This document shows, piece by piece, positions 17,404-24,827 of a stretch of DNA of 64,000 bases (positions are counted from its first letter, which is position 1; every line of letters starts with the position of its first letter). The notes under the pieces are model-generated. The model had not been told where the DNA came from. It made no database searches and was given only the letters and a program-made list of their open reading frames with translations. Position numbers and translations under genes: made by a program. The stretch covers positions 961,455 through 1,025,454 of the forward strand of contig JADJTI010000006.1 in NCBI GenBank assembly GCA_016711265.1, written 5' to 3'. This DNA comes from Austwickia sp. Its GTDB lineage: Bacteria > Actinomycetota > Actinomycetes > Actinomycetales > Dermatophilaceae.

Positions 17404-18720
17404 ATGTCGATCGACGACACCCTGACCAAGGCCATCCTGCCCGAGTCGGAGCTGCCCACCGCCTGGTACAACATCGCTGCCGACCTGCCCGAGCCGATGC
17501 CGCCACACCTGCACCCCGGGACCAAGGAACCGATCACCGTCGAGGATCTGACGGCGATCTTCCCGCCCGCGCTGGCCGAGCAGGAGTTGAGCACGCAGCG
17601 CTACATCGACATCCCCGACGAGGTGCGCGCGATCTACGCGATCTGGCGGCCGACTCCGCTGATCCGGGCTCGTCGCCTGGAGCGGGAGCTGGGGACCTCG
17701 GCCCGGATCTACTACAAGTACGAGGGCGTCTCCCCGATCGGCAGCCACAAGGCCAACTCCTCGGTCGCCCAGGCGTACTTCAACCATGAGGCGGGCGTGA
17801 AGCGGTTGACCACCGAGACCGGCGCCGGGCAGTGGGGCAGCGCACTGGCCTTCGCCTGCGCGGCGTTCGGGATGAGCTGCGAGGTCTGGCAGGTGCGGGC
17901 GTCGTACGACTCCAAGCCCTACCGCCGGATGTTGATGGAGACGTTCGGCGCCACGGTGCACGCCTCGCCCTCGGAGTTGACGCAGGCTGGCAAGGCGATG
18001 CGCGAGCAGTTCCCCGACACCACCGGCAGCCTGGGGATGGCCGTGAGCGAGGCCATCGAGGCCGCCGTCACCGACCCCGCGAACGCCCGCTACTCCCTGG
18101 GCAGCGTGCTCAACCACGTGGTGCTGCACCAGAGCGTGATCGGTGAGGAGACGCTCAAGCAGTTGGCGATGTTCGGCGAGGACCAGGCTGACCTGGTGTT
18201 TGGCTGCGCCGGCGGCGGTTCCAACGTCGCGGGCCTGTCGTTCCCGATGCTGCGGGAAAACCTGGCCGGCCGGACCACGACGACGATCTACGCGGTCGAG
18301 CCGAGCGCCTGCCCCTCCATCACTCAGGGCCGCTACGAGTATGACCACGGCGACGTCGCGGGGATGACCCCGCTGATGAAGATGTACACCCTGGGGCAGG
18401 AGTTCGTGCCCCCGCCGGTGCACGCCGGGGGTCTGCGCTATCACGGGATGTCGCCGATGCTGTCGCACACCGTGAACCTCGGCCTGGTCAAGGGGCTGGC
18501 GGTCGAGCAGACCCAGGCGTTCGAGGCGGGCGTGCTGTTCGCCCGCGCGGAGGGTCTGGTGCCGGCGCCGGAGTCCTCGCACGCGGTGGCCGCCGCGGTG
18601 GCCGAGGCCCGCACGCGGACCAGCGAGGCCGACGCGTGCTCCATCGTGATCGGGATGTCCGGGCACGGGCAGCTCGACCTTCCGGCGTACCAGGAGTACC
18701 TGTCCGGGGCGATGGTCTGA
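17404..18720 (+). CDS. trpB: Tryptophan synthase beta-like protein, TrpB2 family
   Basis: This PLP enzyme of the TrpB2 subgroup is 438 residues long. It has the extended N terminus of this group (SELPTAWYNIAADLP), the pyridoxal-lysine motif GSHKANSS with Lys116, and the phosphate-binding GCAGGGSN. TrpB2 proteins condense indole with L-serine and often work without TrpA; none is present here. It has an ATG start with a GAGAGG ribosome-binding site and is not in a trp operon. It may salvage free indole or back up the canonical TrpB. Confidence 0.88.
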   Translation: MSIDDTLTKAILPESELPTAWYNIAADLPEPMPPHLHPGTKEPITVEDLTAIFPPALAEQELSTQRYIDIPDEVRAIYAIWRPTPLIRARRLERELGTSARIYYKYEGVSPIGSHKANSSVAQAYFNHEAGVKRLTTETGAGQWGSALAFACAAFGMSCEVWQVRASYDSKPYRRMLMETFGATVHASPSELTQAGKAMREQFPDTTGSLGMAVSEAIEAAVTDPANARYSLGSVLNHVVLHQSVIGEETLKQLAMFGEDQADLVFGCAGGGSNVAGLSFPMLRENLAGRTTTTIYAVEPSACPSITQGRYEYDHGDVAGMTPLMKMYTLGQEFVPPPVHAGGLRYHGMSPMLSHTVNLGLVKGLAVEQTQAFEAGVLFARAEGLVPAPESSHAVAAAVAEARTRTSEADACSIVIGMSGHGQLDLPAYQEYLSGAMV

Positions 18721-18740
18721 GCTGGTGCCGGTTCGGGTCC

Positions 18741-19595
18741 GTGGAGGTCCTGCTGCTGGGCACCGGGTCGGCCGACGGATGGCCGAACGCCTTCTGCCGA
18801 TGTGACAGCTGTACGACGCAACGGGCGGCGGGGATTCTCCGCCGCCCGACGTCTGCGCTGATTGACGGGCGGATTCTGCTCGACCTCGGCCCGCACGTGG
18901 GGCACGCGGCCCAGGTCTCAGGTCGAGATCTGGCCGGGCTGGATGCCGTGTTCGTCACGCACGCGCACAACGATCACTGCGACCCGGCGCACCTGTTCTA
19001 CCGCCAGTGGGTGTCGGCTGAGCCTCTGCCCGTCTACGGTCCCTCGGCGGTCGTCCAGGCGATCCGACCGTGGCTGGATCCTGCTGGCAGCGCGGTTTCC
19101 CTGCACGCGGTGACCGTCGGGGACGTGGTGGCGGTGGCTGGGTACGTCGTGCGCGTGCTGCCCGCGGACCACCACGCCTTCGGTGAGGCGGTGCTGTACG
19201 ACGTCACCACGCCCCGTGGCGGGCGGTTGCTGTATGCCACGGACACCGGCCCGTGGACGCCGCGGTGCCTGGACCTGATGCGGCAGGCGCGGGTGGCGAC
19301 CGGTCGGGCGTACGACGTGGTGCTGCTCGAGGAGACCTTTGGGCTGCGGGAGCGGGAGCCAGGCCACCACGACCTGGCTTCGTTCGCCGCGGCCCTGGAG
19401 GATCTGCGACGCGAAGGCCTGATCGACGCGGAGACCGGCGTGGTCGCCGTACACCTGAGTCACCACAACCCGCCGGAGGGGGAGCTGACGGCCCGGCTTG
19501 ACGATCTGGGCGCCCGTCCCGGCCAGGATCTGGAGGTTCGCATGGTGTCGCAACTTTCGCGTGAGCCCACGTCGTCGCGGCGGCTCCGAAATTGA
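18741..19595 (+). CDS. MBL-fold metallo-hydrolase (PhnP-like)
   Basis: The 284-residue metallo-beta-lactamase-fold protein has the metal motif THAHNDH (His74, His76, Asp78, His79) and a late HLSHHNPP. A CRCDSC sequence near residue 20 resembles the structural zinc site of PhnP-like phosphodiesterases and of the hydrolase domain sometimes fused to cobinamide kinase CobU. The GTG start at 18741 gives the usual MEVLLLGTGSADGWPN opening and lies 20 bases after trpB2. The substrate is not predictable here; no phn or cob genes are adjacent. Confidence 0.7.
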   Translation: MEVLLLGTGSADGWPNAFCRCDSCTTQRAAGILRRPTSALIDGRILLDLGPHVGHAAQVSGRDLAGLDAVFVTHAHNDHCDPAHLFYRQWVSAEPLPVYGPSAVVQAIRPWLDPAGSAVSLHAVTVGDVVAVAGYVVRVLPADHHAFGEAVLYDVTTPRGGRLLYATDTGPWTPRCLDLMRQARVATGRAYDVVLLEETFGLREREPGHHDLASFAAALEDLRREGLIDAETGVVAVHLSHHNPPEGELTARLDDLGARPGQDLEVRMVSQLSREPTSSRRLRN

Positions 19596-19965
19596 CTCAG
19601 CCTCGCCGAACCGGCTCTGTGCCTCTCGTGGCTCCGCGCCGACATCCCAGGCTGTGGCGCCGGCGCTCAGGGTAGTCCGCTGGTTGCTATAGCCGCCGGT
19701 GGGCGCAGCGAGTTGTGGGGTCGATTTCGTGATGAGCGGCCCACCGGGCATGTTCACGCAAACCCCGCCATGTCACCACGCTGATCGATCCGCACGGGTC
19801 TGAGCTCCGCATCATCCGCCGCATCGCCTCGCACAGCTCAAGCGAGTAGGCCGCGCCGCCGCCTAACTCTGTCGGGCCACAGCTACGGAATTTAGGTGAT
19901 TTCTGATAAGGGGGATTATCATTACATTCACCCGGAAGTGACGTGGGGGACGTAACCTCAGCTCT
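19596..19965. other. Intergenic junction at the left edge of the defence island
   Basis: This 370-base gap separates the metallo-hydrolase from the restriction-modification operon. No tRNA or attachment-site repeat was found. On the minus strand, part of the gap (about 19687-19850) reads as an open stretch ending TWRGLREHARWAAHHEIDP, which might be a gene relic, but it has no recognisable family. The last 65 bases are much richer in A/T and hold the operon promoter and the palindrome listed separately. Confidence 0.4.
19904..19921. promoter_or_regulatory. Palindromic operator-like site upstream of the RM operon
   Basis: TGATAA and TTATCA are perfect inverted 6-mers separated by GGGGGA. The site is 45 bases upstream of the GTG of the HTH-containing first gene and just upstream of a TAACCT sequence that could be a -10 box for leaderless initiation. 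A restriction operon needs tight control, so this is a plausible binding site for the HTH protein itself. No experiment supports this. Confidence 0.4.
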
Positions 19966-22065
19966 GTGACCACTGAGGCGACACGCCACGCGGACGACGA
20001 GCTCATGACTCTCGGTGAAGTCGCCCGACTCGCGCGCGTCCAGCGGCCAGTGGTGACGATGTGGCGGCGTCGACCACACCCGAGTGCAGGCCATTTTCCG
20101 TCGCCCGTCGAGCTCAGCGGGCAGCGACGCTTCGCCCGGTCCAAGGTCGTGGCATGGCTGCAGGCTTCGGGGCGCGGCAACAATCGGGAGGTTGCGGCCG
20201 ATGCTGCGTTGCACGCGCGTCCCCCGGTCCCCACCCCTGCCGGAGGCGCGCTGGCTGAGGCGCTACTCCTGGTGGCTTCCTCGGCTGACGTGCCACTGGC
20301 CGACCTTGACCGGGACGACCTGCTGGACCTGGCCGAGGAGGTCGACCCGGACGATCGCGTCGCGTTCCTCGAGATCGCAGCCGCATCGGAGCGAGACGTT
20401 GTTGCCTCGGCCGCCTACGTCGATGCCCTGCTCGGCGCGTCGCACGGCCCGGCCGAGGCCCTCGGCCATCTACGGCGGGACCCGTCGCGGTTCGGGCGCA
20501 CGTCCGAGCCCACCGCGCCGGCGCAGGATGTCGTCCGACTGGTCGGCGCACTCGCGCAGGCGCTCGCCGATCCGTTGCGGGAGAGCGGGCCGGTGCCCAT
20601 GGCCGATCCGACCGGTGGCGGGGCCGACGTCGTCCTCGGTGCGCTCGAGGCACGCGGACCAGATCTGCACGAAGGCGCGCTGGCCCGACCGGTGGCTACG
20701 GCCGACAGTGCGTCACGTGCCGGGGCGACGCGCGAGTCCTGGCGCACCCTGGCGATCCACGGCGCGATGCCCGAGCCGATCGACGTCGACGATGAGGGGC
20801 GCGTCGACATCGTCGGCCGCGCGGTGATCGTGGCCCGCTACCCCCACCCCGGGGCGCCAGCGCTCACCCCCGAGCAGTTGCTGGAAGAGGTGGACGACGT
20901 ACTCGTGCAGCTCAAGGACGAGCAGCGAGCCGTCGTGCTCGGGCCGGCGCCCATCCTCACCGACGCCCTGGGAAGCACCCGGGCGCAGCGGATGCGCCGC
21001 CGCATCCTGGACACGGGGCGGTTGCGAGCCGCGATGCGTCTGGGGCGCGGCAGCAGCCCGTCCGCGCCGCAGCAGCGCCTCGGGATGTGGGTTTTCGGGC
21101 CGACGCCGCTCGGTAACTTTCGGGGCGTAGGACGAACGGCCGTCGCGGATCTCGCTGGCCTCGACCTGGCGGACGTGCGCGAGGACCTGGTCTCGGACGT
21201 GGTGGCTGCCGTCGAGGATCGACCGCTGCCGCACGTGGGCGGAGTCGATGAGACGCAGGGACGTGCCCACATATTCCGGGTCGCGCGGTATCAGCGCACG
21301 TTCTCGGTGCTGGCCCGCGACGGTGACCTCGTGCCGCGCGACCTGCACGCCGCGCCGAGACGGGCGAGAGCTCACGCTCCCGTGAATCCGAGCGCCGCGG
21401 CCGCCGCGGTGGCAGCGCCACTGAACGGCGTCGCGGTGCGGCTGAGCACCGAGGCCAGCCTGCCCCGCGGGCGCGTCGTCACGCTGCGCGAACTGCTCGA
21501 CGAGGGGCGCCTGAGGGTCGTCGCGGGCACCCGTCTCGCGGAGAGCGAGGTGCTAACCCCGGAGCAGGCTGTCGGTGGTCTCACGGTCGTTGGCGTCCCC
21601 GAACTCTCGGGGCAACAGCGGCCGGGAGGGCGCGTGGTCGATCACCTCGCCTTTACTGCGGCCCATCCCCGAGCGGTGCGGACCGAGGCGGGCGACGTCG
21701 TATTCTGTGCCGGACCGACGCCAGGCGCCTGGGTCGATGCGCGTGGCGGCATTGTCGTCGAGGCCCCGGCGCGGGCGCTGCGGGTCGTCTCCGACGGCGA
21801 GGGCCCCGACCGGGTGGTGCCCCGCATCCTGGCCGCCGACCTCGCACGAGGACGCGGCGCGCAGTGGCGGACGTTCCCGGCGCGGCTCGTGCCGGTCGTC
21901 ACCGCCGACACCCTCACCGAGGTGCTCGACTCGATCGCCCTCGCCCGCGACGAGGCGCTACGACGCGCGGACGCGCTCGCGCACCTCGCCGAACTCCTGG
22001 CCGACGGCACCGTCGACGGCCGGCTGACGGCCATGATGGATTCAGTTGCACTGGAAGGACACTGA
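19966..22065 (+). CDS. HTH / degenerate N6-methyltransferase / TRD fusion protein heading a type I RM operon
   Basis: The 699-residue protein has three recognisable parts. Residues about 13-65 are a winged HTH of the type found in some actinobacterial N6-methylases (MTLGEVARLARVQRPVVTMWRRR). Residues about 190-400 align in layout with an N6_Mtase domain but have lost its catalysis: motif I reads DPTGGGADV instead of DPxCGSGG, and VARYPHP stands where NPPF is expected. Residues about 480-690 resemble a type I specificity domain (VVTLRELLDEG, TEAGDVVFCAG, then a helical tail). It starts at GTG 19966 and ends one base before the hsdM start codon. It is probably a regulator or an accessory specificity protein rather than an active methylase. 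Confidence 0.65.
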   Translation: MTTEATRHADDELMTLGEVARLARVQRPVVTMWRRRPHPSAGHFPSPVELSGQRRFARSKVVAWLQASGRGNNREVAADAALHARPPVPTPAGGALAEALLLVASSADVPLADLDRDDLLDLAEEVDPDDRVAFLEIAAASERDVVASAAYVDALLGASHGPAEALGHLRRDPSRFGRTSEPTAPAQDVVRLVGALAQALADPLRESGPVPMADPTGGGADVVLGALEARGPDLHEGALARPVATADSASRAGATRESWRTLAIHGAMPEPIDVDDEGRVDIVGRAVIVARYPHPGAPALTPEQLLEEVDDVLVQLKDEQRAVVLGPAPILTDALGSTRAQRMRRRILDTGRLRAAMRLGRGSSPSAPQQRLGMWVFGPTPLGNFRGVGRTAVADLAGLDLADVREDLVSDVVAAVEDRPLPHVGGVDETQGRAHIFRVARYQRTFSVLARDGDLVPRDLHAAPRRARAHAPVNPSAAAAAVAAPLNGVAVRLSTEASLPRGRVVTLRELLDEGRLRVVAGTRLAESEVLTPEQAVGGLTVVGVPELSGQQRPGGRVVDHLAFTAAHPRAVRTEAGDVVFCAGPTPGAWVDARGGIVVEAPARALRVVSDGEGPDRVVPRILAADLARGRGAQWRTFPARLVPVVTADTLTEVLDSIALARDEALRRADALAHLAELLADGTVDGRLTAMMDSVALEGH

Positions 22066-22066
22066 C

Positions 22067-23683
22067 GTGCCCCCACGCACCAAGAAGGCCGCGCCCACGG
22101 CGCCGAGCACGATGAAAGAGCTGAAGGACACGCTGTGGAAGGCGGCGGACAAGCTCCGCGGCTCGATGGACGCCTCGCAGTACAAGGACGTCGTGCTTGG
22201 CCTCGTCTTCCTCAAGTACGTCTCGGACGCCTTCGACGCGGCGGCGGTCGAGATCGAGGCCGAGCTACGCGTCGAGGGGTACGACGCCGAGCAGATCGAG
22301 CAGCTCTCGGGCGACATGGACGACTACCGTGGCCGCGGCGTGTTCTGGGTGCCGGCCACCGCACGGTGGGACTACCTCGCGCGCAACAGCAAGGGCCTGC
22401 CGGACTCGGAGCCGAACGGTCCTAAGAGTGTTGGCGAGCTCGTCGACGACGCGATGGACCTGCTCATCGGCTCGAACCCGAGCCTGCGCAACTCCCTGCC
22501 GCGTGGGTTCAACCGCGACAACGTCGACCAGCGTCGCCTTGGTGAGCTCGTCGACCTGCTCAACAACATCCGGTTCTTCGGCGAGGGGGTGCAGCGGGCG
22601 CGCGACCTCATGGGTGAGGTGTACGAGTACTTTCTCGAGCAGTTCGCCCGCGCGGAGGGCAAACGGGGCGGGGAGTTCTACACGCCGCCGAGCGTGGTGC
22701 GCACCATCGTCGAGATCCTCGAACCGACGAAGGGGCGGGTGTACGACCCGTGTTGCGGGTCGGGCGGCATGTTCGTGCAGGCCGAGAAGTTCCTCGAGGC
22801 GCACGACGCCGACAAGACCGCGCTGTCGATCTACGGGCAGGAGGCGAACGAGCGTACGTGGCGGATGGCGACGATGAACCTCGCGATCCACGGCCTCAAC
22901 GGCAACCTCGCCGACCGGTGGGGTGACACGTTCGCCCTCGACCTGCACCCGGGCGTGGCCATGGACTACGTCATGGCGAACCCGCCGTTCAACATCAAGG
23001 ACTGGGCCCGCAGCGAGGACGACGCCCGCTGGACCTACGGTGTCCCGCCGGCGCGGAACGCGAACTACGCGTGGATGCAGCACATCATCAGCAAGCTCAC
23101 CCCCGACGGCATGGCCGGTGTCGTCATGGCGAACGGCTCGATGAGCTCGACGAGCAACGGCGAGGGCGACATTCGCGCTAACCTCGTCGAGGCCGACCTC
23201 GTCACGTGCATGGTCGCGCTGCCCGACAAGCTGTTCCGCTCGACGGGGATCCCCGCGTGCCTGTGGTTCTTCGCCAAGGACAAATCGGCAGGCGCGCAGG
23301 GGTCGGTGGATCGGCGGGGGCAGGTGTTGTTCATCGACGCTCGGAACCTCGGGTTCATGGCCGAACGTGCCCTGCGTGACCTCTCGGGCGACGACATCCA
23401 GCGCATCGCGACCACCTACCGTTCCTGGCGGGGGACCGAGTCTGCTGAGGGCGCGGAGTACGAGGACGTGCCCGGCTTCTGCGCCTCGGTGCCTGTTGCT
23501 CAGATCAAGGAGGCGGGATACGCGCTGACCCCGGGCCGCTACGTCGGCGCTGCCGCCGTCGCAGACGACGACGAACCGATCGACGAGAAGATCACCCGCC
23601 TCACCGCGGAACTGACCGCCGCGTTCGACGAGTCCGACCGCCGTCAGGCCGAGGTACGCAAGCAGTTGGGGCGGGTTTCATGA
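22067..23683 (+). CDS. hsdM: Type I restriction-modification methyltransferase subunit HsdM
   Basis: HsdM transfers a methyl group from SAM to adenine within the sequence chosen by HsdS. The 538-residue protein has the N-terminal helical HsdM domain (MDASQYKDVVLGLVFLKYVSDAF, about 34-56), SAM-binding motif I DPCCGSGG at 227-234 and catalytic NPPF at 305-308. The GTG start at 22067 has GGAAGG about 9 bases upstream. Its stop overlaps the hsdS start by 4 bases (ATGA). All catalytic motifs look intact, unlike the preceding paralogue-like gene. Confidence 0.93.
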   Translation: MPPRTKKAAPTAPSTMKELKDTLWKAADKLRGSMDASQYKDVVLGLVFLKYVSDAFDAAAVEIEAELRVEGYDAEQIEQLSGDMDDYRGRGVFWVPATARWDYLARNSKGLPDSEPNGPKSVGELVDDAMDLLIGSNPSLRNSLPRGFNRDNVDQRRLGELVDLLNNIRFFGEGVQRARDLMGEVYEYFLEQFARAEGKRGGEFYTPPSVVRTIVEILEPTKGRVYDPCCGSGGMFVQAEKFLEAHDADKTALSIYGQEANERTWRMATMNLAIHGLNGNLADRWGDTFALDLHPGVAMDYVMANPPFNIKDWARSEDDARWTYGVPPARNANYAWMQHIISKLTPDGMAGVVMANGSMSSTSNGEGDIRANLVEADLVTCMVALPDKLFRSTGIPACLWFFAKDKSAGAQGSVDRRGQVLFIDARNLGFMAERALRDLSGDDIQRIATTYRSWRGTESAEGAEYEDVPGFCASVPVAQIKEAGYALTPGRYVGAAAVADDDEPIDEKITRLTAELTAAFDESDRRQAEVRKQLGRVS

Positions 23684-24294
23684 CCGCCCAGACGCTGCGA
23701 TCAGTCTTGGAGGAAGGTAATGGCAGTATCAAGACTGGCCCATTTGGGACGGTTTTGAGTGCGGCCGAGTACGTCGAGGACGGGGTTCCGTTGATCTCCG
23801 TTGGGGAAATAGGGTACGGATCGCTTCAGCTGCGTTCGACCACGCCCCGCATCAGCGCTGACACCGTGGAGCGCCTGCCTGACTATGTTCTGCGCACAGG
23901 TGACGTCGTGTTCGGTAGGAAGGGTGCGGTTGACCGCAGCTCGCGAGTCCGGCCTGAAGAAGATGGATGGTTCCTCGGCTCCGATGGGATTCGAGTCCGA
24001 TTTGGCAGAAACGTTGATCCCACTTATATGGCGTACTGCCTGCTGAACCCCGCAGTGAGGGAGTGGCTACTCAGGCATGCAGGGGGGAGTACCCTCAAGT
24101 CTCTGAACGAGCGGACCCTCGGTGAGGTGCCTCTCAGCACCCCGTTCTTGGCAGAGCAGCGGGCGATTGCCGAGGTGCTGGGCGCGCTCGACGACAAGAT
24201 CGCCGCCAACCATCGGCTGCATGAGGCGGCCGCTGGCACCGCCGGTTCGCAGTGGCTTGACGCGTGCCCGAGAGGGTCGCGGCGCGGACCCTGA
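23680..24294 (+). CDS. hsdS: HsdS specificity subunit, N-terminal half (one TRD, truncated)
   Basis: The 204-residue product holds one target-recognition domain (SIKTGPFGTVLSAAEYVEDG, GDVVFGRKGAV, LKSLNERTLGEVPLS) and the first conserved helical spacer (EQRAIAEVLGALDDKIAANHRL). It then runs into a stop shortly after. A full HsdS has about 400 residues with two such units; the rest survives downstream in other frames. It overlaps hsdM by 4 bases. Half-size S proteins of other systems can dimerise to recognise palindromic sites, so this product could still function, but that is inference. Confidence 0.85.
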   Translation: MTAQTLRSVLEEGNGSIKTGPFGTVLSAAEYVEDGVPLISVGEIGYGSLQLRSTTPRISADTVERLPDYVLRTGDVVFGRKGAVDRSSRVRPEEDGWFLGSDGIRVRFGRNVDPTYMAYCLLNPAVREWLLRHAGGSTLKSLNERTLGEVPLSTPFLAEQRAIAEVLGALDDKIAANHRLHEAAAGTAGSQWLDACPRGSRRGP

Positions 24295-24827
24295 GCGTGA
24301 CGCGCGGTGGCTCACCGGAATATGGGACAAGGCCACCCGAAAGCGGTCTCGAACAACGGGTCCGGTGGTGTGGTCTCGGGCACCGCCCGGGGTACGAGCC
24401 GGTCACGATCGGGCCTGGTCGCCGGGCCAGCGGTTGTGTCGGCCGCAATGCCACCGGTGGGTGCCACGGCCTGGGTCGGAGGATTGCTGGCCGATCATCA
24501 CCACGCCCGACGTGGTGCCCCAGGAAGATTGTGGCCCAGCACTGTTCGGTTTCGCCCTGTTGGAGCACCTGCCGACTTGGGGTGACTCGAACAATGTTCG
24601 GCCTGGGCCAGATTGAATCGGCATGAGGCCCTGGCGCTCCCGTTGGTCCCTGAAGCCAGGTATTGGAGGAGTTCGAAAGGGGAGCTTGCGCGCTCTTCCA
24701 GCTCCGGCATAAGCAGGAGAAGGAAAGCGATCGGCTCGCCGCTCTCCGCGACGCCCTCCTGCCAGAGCTCATGTCCGGCCGGCTCCGCGTCAAGGACGCC
24801 GAAAAGACCGTGGAAGAGGTGGTCTGA
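24264..24827 (+). pseudogene. hsdS: Remnant of HsdS second half, several frame changes
   Basis: Pieces of the second TRD and the C-terminal spacer can be read by switching frames. The first frame contains ERVAARTLSVTRGGSPEYGT then YEPVTIGPG (from 24264). The next contains ITTPDVVPQEDCGPALFGF and LLEHLPTWG (about 24490-24600). The next contains LNRHEALALPLVPEARY (24613-24660). The last contains LEEFER and DRLAALRDALLPELMSGRLRV (to TGA 24825-24827). At least four shifts including the exit from the intact first half are needed, so this is decay or clustered indel error. The final fragment ends one base before the hsdR start codon, as an intact hsdS would. Confidence 0.75.

Noticed and set aside
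19687..20214. Minus-strand frame at the island's left edge ending TWRGLREHARWAAHHEIDP
   Set aside because: Its N-terminal part is antisense to the HTH gene and no family is recognised. At most a relic, so it is mentioned only in the intergenic entry.
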